A stretch of DNA of 17,449 nt from the NCBI GenBank assembly GCA_031280945.1, contig JAITGB010000128.1:1-17449 (forward strand). The letters are read 5' to 3'. The translations under genes and the position numbers were made by a program. Each line of letters begins with the position of its first letter. Positions within the stretch are counted from its first letter, which is position 1. This stretch comes from Spirochaetales bacterium. GTDB lineage: Bacteria; Spirochaetota; Spirochaetia; DTKZ01. This document shows, one piece after another, positions 1-8,021 of this stretch. Under the pieces are notes generated by a model that was not told the DNA's origin, searched no databases, and saw only the letters and a list, made by a program, of their open reading frames with translations.

Positions 1-370
1 GCAGCATGGTCAGCACATTGCTTGCGCACAGCTCGTATCCCAGAGTAAAGGCCACAATATCGAATTCGCATAAAGCCAGTCCGCTTTCCAGTCCGTACAG
101 AGGAACATTCGCGGCCTCAAGCTCTTTCTCAAAGTCCTCAGCCGGACAAAAAACCCTGTCGCAGGAAATACCCTCCAGTGAATTGAGCATACCGTAGAGA
201 ACAGCAACAGCCTGGTTGGACATACCGATTTCGTAGAGGTCGGGAAAACACACGGCGCACCGCATCCCCCCTCCGCGGCACAGGCTGCCGAACTCGCCTC
301 CCACATAGCGGGCGGGGTTCTCAACGCGGCGCAGAACCTGGCCTAAATCTTTTTCGGGCCTGATGAGCAT
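1..370 (-). CDS. B12-binding radical SAM protein, TIGR03960-like, N-terminal part (runs off the window)
   Basis: Only the first 123 codons are present; the gene continues past the left edge. The start is the ATG at 368-370, three bases after the rodA stop, with AAGG about nine bases upstream inside the end of rodA. The protein opens with MLIRPEKDLGQVLRRVENPARYVGGEFGS, then a CFPDLYEIGMSNQA segment and a LESGLALCEFDIVAFTLGYEL segment. These match my memory of the N-terminal domain of TIGR03960 proteins, a B12-binding-fold plus radical SAM family of unknown reaction. The radical SAM Cys cluster would lie outside the window, so it is not seen. In many Firmicutes this family sits beside the mre/rod genes and a DUF2344 partner, which fits its place as last visible gene of the operon. 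The family call rests on recalled sequence pattern only. Confidence 0.8.
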   Translation of the reverse strand, partial: MLIRPEKDLGQVLRRVENPARYVGGEFGSLCRGGGMRCAVCFPDLYEIGMSNQAVAVLYGMLNSLEGISCDRVFCPAEDFEKELEAANVPLYGLESGLALCEFDIVAFTLGYELCASNVLTML

Positions 371-373
371 TTC

Positions 374-1684
374 TTATACCTTGAAACGCCGGATATAGAA
401 ACTCATCAAGAGGCCAATGCTTATGAGAACAGACCACAGGGACGAGCCTCCGTAGGACAGAAAAAAGAGGGGAATCCCTGTTATGGGCATAAGCCCTATG
501 GCCATGCCCACGTTTACGGCAAAGTGGAAAAATATCATCGTAACAATTCCCGTTGCGGCAATGGCGGCGAAACGGTCCTGGCTCGTTCTGATAATAAACA
601 GTCCCCGCACGATAATGATAAAAAACAGGACAAAAACCAGAAGGCATCCCGCAAAACCCCACTCTTCGGAGAGGATTGAAAAGATAAAATCCGTACTCTG
701 CTGGGGAATATACCTGTAATGGCTCTGCGTCCCTTTCAGAAACCCTTTTCCCCACAGGCCGCCGGAACCTATGGCGTTCATGGACTGAATGATATTCCAG
801 CCCGCGCCTTTGGGGTCTATGTTCGGGTCAATAAAAACAACAAGCCGCATAATCTGGTACTCTTTGAGTACGCTTCTTGCGGCAAAGGAACCGGCAAGAG
901 CGAAAAACAGAAGCAGGGAAAAATAAAAGAACCAGTAAAAGTAATTCTTCTTTGAAAAAAACAACCCCGCACACGAAAGAGCGCATACCATAAAAACAGC
1001 CCCAATGAGATACAGCGAAAGGGTTTTATCGGTAAAAAGGCTCATGGCGGAGGCGTTACCGCCGCCAAAATACATACCGTAGTACGGGAGAATCGTAAAG
1101 AAAATCATGAGAAGTCCCGCAAGAACAACAAACGCTATATGGCGGGTTTTGGCCCCCGCGATAAAAAACATAACAATAGAAACAGGTATAAAAACAAGGG
1201 CCGTTCCCAAATCAGGCTGTATGAGGATGAGCAGCATGGGAAGAGCGGCAATGCCGAAAAAAAGGGCAAAAAACTTCAGGTCTCTTAACTGCGTGTTTTT
1301 CTTGTCCAGAACATGGGCAAGCTGCACAATCATGGCGACTTTGCAGAACTCCGAAGGCTGTATGCCCAGCTCCCAGATTCCAATCCAGGATTTTGAATAA
1401 TTCACTACGCGGCCCAGAAACAGGGTAAGAACAAGAAGGCAGATGAAAACAAGATAGACCCTGAGAGACCATCTGCGCAGTGTCATGTAATCGAAGGAAG
1501 CAAAAAAGACCAGAAGGCCCACGCCCGTTATGGCCCATATTGTCTGCTTTATGTGTTCGGTTGAAATCACCTCTCCCGAAGAGGTGATTCCGCTGGAATA
1601 GATAAAAGCTATTCCCAGGGTAACAAGGATAAGAGTGGACACAAAGAGCAGTATGTCAAAGGCAAAAACGGACTGTCCTTTCAT
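374..1684 (-). CDS. rodA: RodA, SEDS-family peptidoglycan glycosyltransferase
   Basis: Multi-pass inner membrane enzyme (436 aa, about 10 hydrophobic segments) that polymerises lipid II into glycan strands for cylinder growth, working with PBP2. SEDS hallmarks are visible: SWIGIWELGIQPSEFCKVAMI, then DPNIDPKGAGWNIIQSMNAIGSGG, which carries the conserved catalytic-type Asp, then GKGFLKGTQSHYRYIPQQSTDFIFSILSEEWGF, and a C-terminal PITGIPLFFLSYGGSS. The start chosen is the ATG at 1682-1684, which overlaps the PBP2 stop as ATGA and is preceded by AGGAAG. A longer reading frame up to 1732 exists, but its extra 16 residues (rich in Ala, Gly, Ser) would lie inside PBP2 and look non-coding. RodA rather than FtsW because of the mre-pbp2 neighbours. 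Confidence 0.97.
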   Translation of the reverse strand: MKGQSVFAFDILLFVSTLILVTLGIAFIYSSGITSSGEVISTEHIKQTIWAITGVGLLVFFASFDYMTLRRWSLRVYLVFICLLVLTLFLGRVVNYSKSWIGIWELGIQPSEFCKVAMIVQLAHVLDKKNTQLRDLKFFALFFGIAALPMLLILIQPDLGTALVFIPVSIVMFFIAGAKTRHIAFVVLAGLLMIFFTILPYYGMYFGGGNASAMSLFTDKTLSLYLIGAVFMVCALSCAGLFFSKKNYFYWFFYFSLLLFFALAGSFAARSVLKEYQIMRLVVFIDPNIDPKGAGWNIIQSMNAIGSGGLWGKGFLKGTQSHYRYIPQQSTDFIFSILSEEWGFAGCLLVFVLFFIIIVRGLFIIRTSQDRFAAIAATGIVTMIFFHFAVNVGMAIGLMPITGIPLFFLSYGGSSLWSVLISIGLLMSFYIRRFKV

Positions 1685-3570
1685 CGTACTTCCTGCACTT
1701 CCTGGGGCAGAGCCTGCAGAGGCAGATACCATGTTGAGAGTGTAGAGCGCACCTCCTCATAGTTCATTTTGGAAAAAATACCGTGCAGAATGATGTTCGC
1801 CGCCTTGGGGGCCCACCATTCCCAGTCGTTTGCGGCCTCAACAAGAACAACAAGAACAATCTGCTCCTCCGGCGGCGCGTCATAGGGGGCGTTGGCGACA
1901 AACCAGCTATGCCAGTGGTCTTCCATTCCCACTTCACCCGTTCCCGTCTTGCCCGCAGAATTAACCGCCTTTGTGGTGATAACAACCCTCGCGGTTCCGT
2001 TCGTTATAACCTGCCTCATGGCGCTGCCGGCAGCCTCAAAGGTTGAGGGTCTGACTGCCGCCGCCGCGAGTATTTCCGGCTCTATTCTCTCCAGAAGCTC
2101 GCCCGTCTGGGGGTCGCGGATTTCCTTGAGAATATGAGGCTTATAAACCGTCCCCTTGTTGACAATCATGGACACAGCGTTAGCCATCTGAATGGGCGTT
2201 ACCCCCAGATAGCCCTGCCCAATGGACATATTAACCGTGTCTCCGCCGACCCAGCGGGCATTGTAGGTCTTTGTTTTCCATGCCGGACTGGGGAGGGTTC
2301 CGGGAATCTCACCCGGAATATCTATGCCCGTTAACTCTCCCAAACCGAACCTTCGGGAAAAATCAACAATTCTGTCTATACCCAGGTATTCCGCCCCCAT
2401 TGTGTAGTAATACACGTCGCAGGATTCGGCAAGCCCCGAAAAAAGCGCGAGGCTTCCATGTCCGTTATGCTTATGACAGCGAAAAACCCTGTCCCCGTAA
2501 TTGTAGTACCCCGGACAGAACACAGTCTTTGAAGGAGAAACAACCTCGTCTTCAAGAATGGCCGTTGTGAGAATTATTTTGTAGGTCGAGGCCGGAACAT
2601 ACTGCGACTGTATGGCCCTGTTCAAAAAAGGAAAGGACGTGTTCAGCGAAAGCCGGCGGAAAGCATCGGCAGTATCAGCAGTGTAAAAAAGGTTGGGGTC
2701 AAACGAAGGGTAGGAAACAAGGGCCAGAACTTCGCCCGTAGATGGCTTTGTTACAAGAACAGTTCCTATGCGGGACCCCAGGGCTTTTTCGCAGAGCTTC
2801 TGAATGTTTCTATCGATTGTAAGGACTATATTCTTGCCCAAAACAGGAGGCACTTCGTCAACAAGGGCCTCCCCTACTTTCCTGCCGCGAACATCAACGG
2901 TGCGGAACTCCTTTCCGTCCTGCCCCCTTAAAATCAGGTCGTACTGTTTTTCTATACCGCTCTTGCCCAAAACAGAACCGTTTGAGTACCCCTGATTATA
3001 GAGAATCTGAAGCTCTTCCTTGGTTATGTCCCCCACGTAGCCCAAAACATGGGCAAGGCTCTCCTTTTCCACGTAGTTACGGATGGGCTTACTTCTCCAG
3101 GTAACGCCGGGAAAATCTTCAAGGTGTTCGGCAAGGTAGGTAATGGTCTCCAGAGACAGACCGCTTTTTACCTCAACAGGCTGATACAGCCCTGCGTAGG
3201 AAGGAGGAAGCCTGCGCCGCATTTCTTCCTCTGAAATCCCCAGATAGCCTGCCAGCCTCCGGTACACATCCGTCCTGCGCTCCTCCGGCACCTCCCCAGG
3301 AATAATATCCACAGCAAAGGAATCTATGTTGGAAACAACAGGCGTATCGTAGCTCCGGTCGAAAATCTCACCGCGCTGGGCGTAAATGGGAATACTTCTC
3401 TGGGTAACCTGAGTCGCGCGGCTCTGGTACAGCTCCTCGTTGACTACCTGGAGGTTAAAGAGGTGAACCGAATACACGAAAAAAACAGCCGCTACAACAA
3501 CCCCGAAAGCGTAAATCCTGATTTTGGATAAGGGAGTATCCCTGCTGCCCGTCAGCCCGCTTGTAGACAT
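1681..3570 (-). CDS. mrdA: Penicillin-binding protein 2, elongasome transpeptidase
   Basis: Class B PBP of 629 aa, the normal size for PBP2. It crosslinks the glycan strands made by RodA. One transmembrane segment lies at about residues 18-42, followed by the pedestal domain (FDRSYDTPVVSN near 70-81) and the transpeptidase domain. The three active-site motifs are intact: STYK at about 328-331 with the nucleophile Ser328, SCD at 384-386, and KTGT at about 541-544. The residue before the nucleophile is Ala (PAS), where many relatives have Gly; I do not think this impairs it. The ATG at 3568-3570 overlaps the mreD stop by one base (TAATG), with AAGAGG just upstream. The 3' end overlaps rodA by four bases, which suggests translational coupling and fixed stoichiometry of the two partners. 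Confidence 0.97.
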   Translation of the reverse strand: MSTSGLTGSRDTPLSKIRIYAFGVVVAAVFFVYSVHLFNLQVVNEELYQSRATQVTQRSIPIYAQRGEIFDRSYDTPVVSNIDSFAVDIIPGEVPEERRTDVYRRLAGYLGISEEEMRRRLPPSYAGLYQPVEVKSGLSLETITYLAEHLEDFPGVTWRSKPIRNYVEKESLAHVLGYVGDITKEELQILYNQGYSNGSVLGKSGIEKQYDLILRGQDGKEFRTVDVRGRKVGEALVDEVPPVLGKNIVLTIDRNIQKLCEKALGSRIGTVLVTKPSTGEVLALVSYPSFDPNLFYTADTADAFRRLSLNTSFPFLNRAIQSQYVPASTYKIILTTAILEDEVVSPSKTVFCPGYYNYGDRVFRCHKHNGHGSLALFSGLAESCDVYYYTMGAEYLGIDRIVDFSRRFGLGELTGIDIPGEIPGTLPSPAWKTKTYNARWVGGDTVNMSIGQGYLGVTPIQMANAVSMIVNKGTVYKPHILKEIRDPQTGELLERIEPEILAAAAVRPSTFEAAGSAMRQVITNGTARVVITTKAVNSAGKTGTGEVGMEDHWHSWFVANAPYDAPPEEQIVLVVLVEAANDWEWWAPKAANIILHGIFSKMNYEEVRSTLSTWYLPLQALPQEVQEVR

Positions 3571-4064
3571 TATCCTCTTGTTCCCGGCGAAAGAAATTTA
3601 AAGAAACCCAGAAAGGCAAAGAGAAAAGGCGTGAGAAGCATAGTGTAGCCCATCTCGATAAGGGTTGCCCAGGAAAAAAAACCGCTCGCGGATGAACCCC
3701 CGCTTATCATAAGGAGAAGCATGGAGAGAAAGCACTTGACAAGGGTGGCGGCTCCCGTCATCAGCATGGGCAGAAAAAGGGAACCCGTAAAAACAAGACC
3801 GCAGGTTCCGCCCACGAAAAAACCTATAAGTGTTTTTACAAGAGCGTGAAACCCCAAAGGAGCGAGGCTCAAAAAATCTTCCACAAGACCGCCCGCAAAA
3901 CCCGCAGTCTCTCCCATAATCCGCCCGTTTCTGTTTGCAAGAAAAATAACCGCAATCAGGGAAAGGTCAGGAACAACGCCGCTAAAGGCCAGTTTATGCA
4001 TAAAAGCCGTACTCTGGAGAAGAACAAAACCGCAGGTAAACACAAGAGCGAGGAAAAGACGCAT
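3570..4064 (-). CDS. mreD: MreD, rod-shape membrane protein
   Basis: Small polytopic inner membrane protein of 164 aa, the usual MreD length. It has about five hydrophobic segments and the family pattern PDLSLIAVIFLANRNG followed by GFAGGLVEDFLSLAPLGFHALVKTLIGFFVG. MreD links MreC and the PBP2-RodA synthase in the elongasome. Its ATG at 4062-4064 overlaps the mreC stop by one base (TAATG) and its own stop overlaps the PBP2 start in the same way, so it is most likely translated by coupling. Sequence conservation in MreD is low in general. The call therefore leans on topology, on the Gly-rich motif and on position between mreC and mrdA. Confidence 0.93.
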   Translation of the reverse strand: MRLFLALVFTCGFVLLQSTAFMHKLAFSGVVPDLSLIAVIFLANRNGRIMGETAGFAGGLVEDFLSLAPLGFHALVKTLIGFFVGGTCGLVFTGSLFLPMLMTGAATLVKCFLSMLLLMISGGSSASGFFSWATLIEMGYTMLLTPFLFAFLGFFKFLSPGTRG

Positions 4065-4966
4065 TATTCGCCCGTCTCCCCGGGCGCGCCGCTCTCCCCT
4101 GCCCCGTCCAGTTCTTTGTCCTTCTCCGCCGCCTCAGGTTTAAGTATATACACGTACTCTATGCGGGAAAAATCAATGACAGGCTCGATTTCAAGCTCCA
4201 AAGACGTATCGTAGCTCCGCGCGGAAATGCTCTTGACGGAACCGATTTCAATTCCCGAAGGAAAAATCGAAGTTCCCATTCCCGAAGTTACAACAACATC
4301 CCCGTAGTGGATTTCCGGCCGTGCGTAGCGCTTGACGTAGCGCATAAGGATAGTGTCCGCCCCCAAACCGTTTACAAGACCCTCGTAGCGCGAAGATAAA
4401 AGCCGCGCCGCGACAAAAGAATTGGGGTCGAAAATGGGCTGCAAAATTGAAGCGGACAGCCCCACCCGCGTAATTTTCCCCACAAGGCCCTGATGCCCGC
4501 TCTGTATGCCCACAACGCTCATGTCTTTTTCCACGCCCGCGAGGCTCCCCTTGTTGAGGGTTATTGTTGAGTGATAGTTTTGGGGGTCTTTACCTATGAT
4601 TTTTGCCGGAATATTGCTGAAAGTCATGCCGCCGGAAAAGGCAAGAGCCTCGCTTAACCTGCGGTTTTCCTCGCGCAAAACCAGAAGGTCCATTTCCACC
4701 TGCTCGTAGCGCTGGAGCTTTTCAAGGGCGGCCTCGTAGTCCTTCTTCATCTCGCCCAGAACGCGGATTGAATCAACCGTTTCCGTGAAAAAAGACCCCG
4801 CGGAAGACAAACCCTCCTGAAAAAAGGAAAAAACCGAGAGCCCCAGGTCTCTGGGCCTCAGCACAAAACTCCGGCTTGAAAAGGCAAGACACACAAAGCA
4901 TATAAGGCAATACAGAGTCAGAAGCGAACCCGCCCTGTGATGTACAATAAACTTCTTGCCCAGCAT
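4064..4966 (-). CDS. mreC: MreC, rod-shape determining periplasmic scaffold
   Basis: Bitopic protein of 300 aa. It has a short basic cytoplasmic tail (MLGKKFIVHHRAG), one transmembrane helix at about 14-34, a coiled coil at about 65-110 (KKDYEAALEKLQRYEQVEMDLL and following), and the periplasmic MreC beta domain with IPAKIIGKDPQNYHSTITLNKGSLAGVEKDM, GLVGKI and VVTSGMG. MreC oligomerises and activates PBP2-RodA. The last 20 residues are acidic and Gly-rich and look disordered. The start at 4964-4966 follows the mreB stop by 15 bases; the upstream GGGCTGGG is a poor ribosome binding site, so translation may be lower than that of mreB. Confidence 0.96.
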   Translation of the reverse strand: MLGKKFIVHHRAGSLLTLYCLICFVCLAFSSRSFVLRPRDLGLSVFSFFQEGLSSAGSFFTETVDSIRVLGEMKKDYEAALEKLQRYEQVEMDLLVLREENRRLSEALAFSGGMTFSNIPAKIIGKDPQNYHSTITLNKGSLAGVEKDMSVVGIQSGHQGLVGKITRVGLSASILQPIFDPNSFVAARLLSSRYEGLVNGLGADTILMRYVKRYARPEIHYGDVVVTSGMGTSIFPSGIEIGSVKSISARSYDTSLELEIEPVIDFSRIEYVYILKPEAAEKDKELDGAGESGAPGETGE

Positions 4967-4981
4967 GAAAACCCAGCCCCG

Positions 4982-6025
4982 CTATGCATTAAGACTAGAA
5001 TAGATGTTCCGGCTGTTATTCATGCCTTTTGCGTAGTCAAAGTACATACCCGCGCCCAGAGCAACACAGTTGAGAGGGTCTTCCGCGAGAAAAGCCGGAA
5101 CCCCGGTTTCCTTTGAGATGAGCTTCGGAAAACCCTTGAGGAGCGAACCCCCGCCCGTCATGACAATACCGTGTTCCACTATGTCCGCCGCAAGTTCCGG
5201 CGGCGTCTGCCCCAAAGTCCGTTTTATCTCGTCCACAACAACGTTAATGGGTTCCTGTAGGGCCTCACGCACCTCAACGGAATCAATCTCAAGCCGCCGG
5301 GGAAGCCCCGTAATAGCGTCCGTTCCCTTGATTTCCATCTTTTCTATTCTTTTATCGGGAGAAGCGTTGCCAATCGTAACCTTGAGATTCTCCGCCGTCT
5401 GCTCCCCTATAATAAGGTTATGGACAGTCCGAACATGCCGGATAATAGCCTCGTCAAACTCGTCCCCGCCCAGGCGTATAGCGTTGGTAACAACCATACC
5501 CCCCAGAGAAATAACGGAAATCTCACTCGTCCCGCCCCCAATATCGCAGACCATGTGGCCCGCAGGCTCAAAAATCGGAATTCCCGCGCCTATGGCCGCG
5601 GCCAGGGACTCATCTATAACCTTGACCTCCCGCGCTCCCGCGGTAAGAGCGCATTCCTCAACAGCGCGGCGCTCCACCTCGGTAATGCAGGACGGCACCC
5701 CTATAACCATACGGGGCTTTACCAGCCACCTCCGCGGAATAACCCGCGAAATAAAATAGCGGATGAGCTTTTCCGTGGTTTCCAAATCCGCAATCACCCC
5801 GTCCCTGAGGGGCCTTATGGCGATGATGTCCCCCGGAGTTTTCCAGAGCATTCTTTTTGCCTCAGCCCCCACGGCGACAACCTTTTTTGTGCCTCTTTCA
5901 ACAGCAACAACCGACGGCTCGTTAATGGCGATGCCTTTCCCTTTTATATAAATAAGGGTATTACAGGTACCCAAATCTATTCCCAGGTCTGTTGAAAAGG
6001 CGTTAAAAATACTAGTCAATCCCAT
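4982..6025 (-). CDS. mreB: MreB, actin-like cell shape protein
   Basis: Cytoplasmic, membrane-associated actin homologue of 347 aa, the length of E. coli MreB. It forms ATP-dependent filaments that orient wall synthesis. Seen motifs: DLGIDLGTCNTLIY (phosphate 1; a Cys stands where most MreBs have Ala), GVPSCITEVERRAVEECALTAGAREV, VCDIGGGTSEISVISLGG (phosphate 2), and GIVMTGGGSLLKGFPKLI (adenosine loop). The start is the ATG at 6023-6025, giving MGLTSIFNAFSTDLG, with AGGAGG four bases upstream. A frame extension to 6091 has no such site and would run into the upstream TPR gene. The hydrophobic N-terminus MGLTSIFNAF could act as an amphipathic membrane anchor, as known for other MreBs. Confidence 0.98.
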   Translation of the reverse strand: MGLTSIFNAFSTDLGIDLGTCNTLIYIKGKGIAINEPSVVAVERGTKKVVAVGAEAKRMLWKTPGDIIAIRPLRDGVIADLETTEKLIRYFISRVIPRRWLVKPRMVIGVPSCITEVERRAVEECALTAGAREVKVIDESLAAAIGAGIPIFEPAGHMVCDIGGGTSEISVISLGGMVVTNAIRLGGDEFDEAIIRHVRTVHNLIIGEQTAENLKVTIGNASPDKRIEKMEIKGTDAITGLPRRLEIDSVEVREALQEPINVVVDEIKRTLGQTPPELAADIVEHGIVMTGGGSLLKGFPKLISKETGVPAFLAEDPLNCVALGAGMYFDYAKGMNNSRNIYSSLNA

Positions 6026-6033
6026 ACGTCCTC

Positions 6034-6978
6034 CTATAAACGCTTCAGCGCGCCGGCATGGTTCGGGTCTATACGCCTCGCGCGGCGCCAATTTGCCCGC
6101 GCCTTAACAGAATCGCCCATGCTGGAATATATCTCACCCAGATTGAAGTAAGCGTCCGCGCTTTGAGGATTCTCCTCAAGAATCCGCAGAAACTGCTCCT
6201 CCGATTTTGCATAATCCTTGTTTCGCAGATAAATATCGCCCAAAAGAGCCCTCGCCCTCTGGCTGACCGATGAATCCTGCGAAAGATTTATGGCCCGCAT
6301 CAGAGCGTCCTGCGAAGCCCCCGTGTCCCCCGTCTGGTAATAGGTCTGGGCAAGAGCAAGAAACAGCGGGCCGGACGGATTCTCTACCCCAGCCTTGTGC
6401 AGAAACTCTATGCTCCGCGTATATTCGCCCAGGGACTTGTAGGCGAACCCCAAATACTCGTAGGAATCCTGCCCCACAAAATTCCTCGCAAGCGAAGACT
6501 CCATATACTCCGCCGACAAGTCCGCGTAAAACTCGCCCTTTTGATAGTATGCCTTGCCCAGAACGTAGTCCAGTTCCCCCGCAAGAGGCGTCCGGGAATG
6601 AAGCCGCGCCCTGCGCAGAGACTTAATCGCCGCGTCTATATGTTCCAGCCGCTCTTCGGTAGTCGTCTGGTTGGCGCCCGTGTAAAAATGCGCGAAACCG
6701 TTAAAAATGAGATTGTAGGCGTCCATGGGCTCGCGGGAAAGCTCGCCCTCGGTTATACGAATAATCTCCTGATAGTCCCCCGCTTCCCACAGGGCCAGAA
6801 CAGTTTTGCGCACAGCCGCCCCCGAAGCCGGAATACGCGCGAGACCATTCACAAGGAGCCAGTACCCGCCCAGCCCCGCCGCCGCGAGCGCCGCGGAAAG
6901 GAGAAAAATTTTACCATATTTAAAACGGCTTCGCTGCCTGCGGCCCGCGAAACCGAATCGTTTTTGCGGAATTCTCAT
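6034..6978 (-). CDS. Membrane-anchored TPR protein at the head of the mre operon
   Basis: Unnamed protein of 314 aa with a very basic N-terminus (RIPQKRFGFAGRRQRSRFKYGK), one transmembrane helix at about 24-45 and then a soluble region made of tetratricopeptide repeats. The clearest repeats are DSYEYLGFAYKSLGEYTRSIEFLHKAG, the repeat containing ARALLGDIYLRNKDYAKSEEQF, and ADAYFNLGEIYSSMGDSVKARANW at the C-terminus. By the positive-inside rule the repeats face the periplasm. TPRs bind peptides or proteins, and no enzyme domain is visible. The stop codon TAG is part of the mreB ribosome binding site (TAGGAGG), so the two genes are co-translated neighbours. A role as elongasome partner is inferred from position only. 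The start ATG at 6976-6978 has AAAAGG eight bases upstream; another ATG just before it is out of frame and hits a stop at once. Confidence 0.88.
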   Translation of the reverse strand: MRIPQKRFGFAGRRQRSRFKYGKIFLLSAALAAAGLGGYWLLVNGLARIPASGAAVRKTVLALWEAGDYQEIIRITEGELSREPMDAYNLIFNGFAHFYTGANQTTTEERLEHIDAAIKSLRRARLHSRTPLAGELDYVLGKAYYQKGEFYADLSAEYMESSLARNFVGQDSYEYLGFAYKSLGEYTRSIEFLHKAGVENPSGPLFLALAQTYYQTGDTGASQDALMRAINLSQDSSVSQRARALLGDIYLRNKDYAKSEEQFLRILEENPQSADAYFNLGEIYSSMGDSVKARANWRRARRIDPNHAGALKRL

Positions 6979-6995
6979 GCCATTGGCCTTTTGGT

Positions 6996-7024
6996 AGTAA
7001 ATAATTTTTCACGGAAAAAGTCAA
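6996..7024 (-). promoter_or_regulatory. Candidate sigma-70 promoter of the TPR-mre operon
   Basis: Reading the minus strand, TTGACT (7019-7024) and TTTACT (6996-7001) are separated by 17 bases, matching 5/6 and 4/6 of the vegetative consensus. The start of transcription would fall near 6989, only about 11 bases before the TPR start codon and inside the AAAAGG motif. Either the leader is extremely short or the real promoter lies further upstream. No other good pair is seen in the next 100 bases. Confidence 0.4.
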
Positions 7025-7371
7025 GCCAAGCCCAAACAAAGGGCAGGGCTACTGCATTTACTTTTTTTGAAGATTTATGGCGCATTTTTTGCCGCTACGC
7101 GTCAAAAAACCGGGCTTTTCGCTCCAATTCCTCAAAGCCGCTTCGCGTCTTCTGCGGGATTTCCGCTTCAATCCCTTGCGCCCCAGGGGCTTTTGCGCTT
7201 TGCGCTACATACCAGCACTACGTGGCTATGACCCTAATCGCGTTTTTGAGGGGGGCTATCCGCTCCCGTTGTCCGCTTCTATCCAGGCTGCATGGACGAG
7301 CAGCAATCCCGCAGGGATTGCGACCAGTCCCTTGCGCGAAGCCGCGGGCGGGGGTTTTAAGGCGCGGCGGC
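7025..7371. repeat. Gene-free stretch with degenerate short repeats and one perfect hairpin
   Basis: Between the promoter of the mre operon and the stop of the lipoprotein gene there is no plausible gene. Read on the minus strand, a loose unit of the type GNAGCGNANAGCC recurs several times between about 7090 and 7290, for example GGAGCGGATAGCCCC, TGTAGCGCAAAGCGC, GGAGCGAAAAGCCC and GACGCGTAGCGGC. A perfect 8-bp hairpin with a GCA triloop lies at 7303-7321 (arms GCAATCCC and GGGATTGC). A second small palindrome, GCCCCAGGGGC, is at 7180-7190. The hairpin lies about 50 bases past the lipoprotein stop on the minus strand and could end that transcript, though there is no clear U tract. Confidence 0.5.
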
Positions 7372-7872
7372 CTATCTTACCGTAACAAAAACCGTATTTT
7401 GGTCTTTGTCGTACACAAATTCACATGAAGCGGGAAAACCGCTTGTTGTTTCAACGGTAAACTGAGGCCGGTTTGTGTAAATCGTTCCGCTTGCCAGAGT
7501 GTTTGCGGCAACGCTCAGAGGTTCCGAATCAATATACCCCGCCGCGCTGAGATTTACAGCTTCCGCAAAGTGATTCATAACCCGTAAAGTGATGGCAGGC
7601 GTATCGGTAAATTCTACGAAATTTTTTGTCTGGCTTACAGGAGTTACCCGCAGTCCGGGGACGCTTTTGTAATAAACCAGTTTGGCGCTGCCGGCTGTGT
7701 ACACCCCCGATGTTCCGGGAGTCAAGGTTTGTTCGCCGTCTATGCTGTTTTCAAGCTCAAAAGTTACCGGATAGCTTGAACTGTTCTTTACGGAAATTTC
7801 GGGGGTTTCATTATCAAAATACGCGCAGCCTCCCAGAACCAGGATAAGCGAAAAGAGTTTGTGTATTTTCAA
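7372..7872 (-). CDS. Small lipoprotein of unknown function
   Basis: 166 aa with a type II signal peptide: MKIHKLFSLILVLGGC, lipobox LGGC with the lipidated Cys at residue 16. The mature part is Thr/Ser/Val-rich and predicted to be mostly beta strand, with no motif I recognise. It may be an Ig-like or surface-exposed domain, but that is a guess. The start codon is TTG at 7870-7872. It is chosen because GAGGTGAG lies immediately upstream and because it is the only start that gives a full signal peptide. A -10-like TGTAAT sits at 7895-7900 on the minus strand without a good -35 box. The gene stands alone: a strong hairpin lies upstream at 7966-7996 and the repeat-rich gap lies downstream. Base usage is like that of the neighbours. 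Confidence 0.8.
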   Translation of the reverse strand: MKIHKLFSLILVLGGCAYFDNETPEISVKNSSSYPVTFELENSIDGEQTLTPGTSGVYTAGSAKLVYYKSVPGLRVTPVSQTKNFVEFTDTPAITLRVMNHFAEAVNLSAAGYIDSEPLSVAANTLASGTIYTNRPQFTVETTSGFPASCEFVYDKDQNTVFVTVR

Positions 7873-7965
7873 CAGCTCACCTCAGTGGGGAAAAATTACA
7901 CTGTTTATGGAACAGGAAAATGTCTCTTTCCTGAATAGTTTACGCCTGTTAAGCATATAAAGACT

Positions 7966-7996
7966 GTCTACCCCGCGCGTTTCGCGCGGGGTAGAC
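7966..7996 (-). terminator. Strong 14-bp hairpin after the rubredoxin-PTPS gene
   Basis: Perfect inverted repeat, 14 bp per arm (7966-7979 and 7983-7996) with a TTT loop on the plus strand. It starts 25 bases past the stop of the rubredoxin-PTPS gene on the minus strand. What follows on that strand is AGTCTTTATATG, a poor U tract, so it is either an imperfect intrinsic terminator or an mRNA 3'-end stabiliser. No plus-strand gene ends nearby. Confidence 0.6.
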
Positions 7997-8021
7997 GTAT
8001 GCCTCGGAAAAGCCCGCTGTT

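Noticed and set aside
5070..5759. 229-codon plus-strand open frame opposite mreB
   Set aside because: It is a shadow of the highly conserved mreB gene, Ser/Thr/Arg-rich and without domains.
6397..7428. 343-codon plus-strand open frame spanning the TPR gene and the repeat field
   Set aside because: It is antisense to the TPR gene, crosses the degenerate repeats, has an Arg/Pro-rich composition and no recognisable domain or ribosome binding site.
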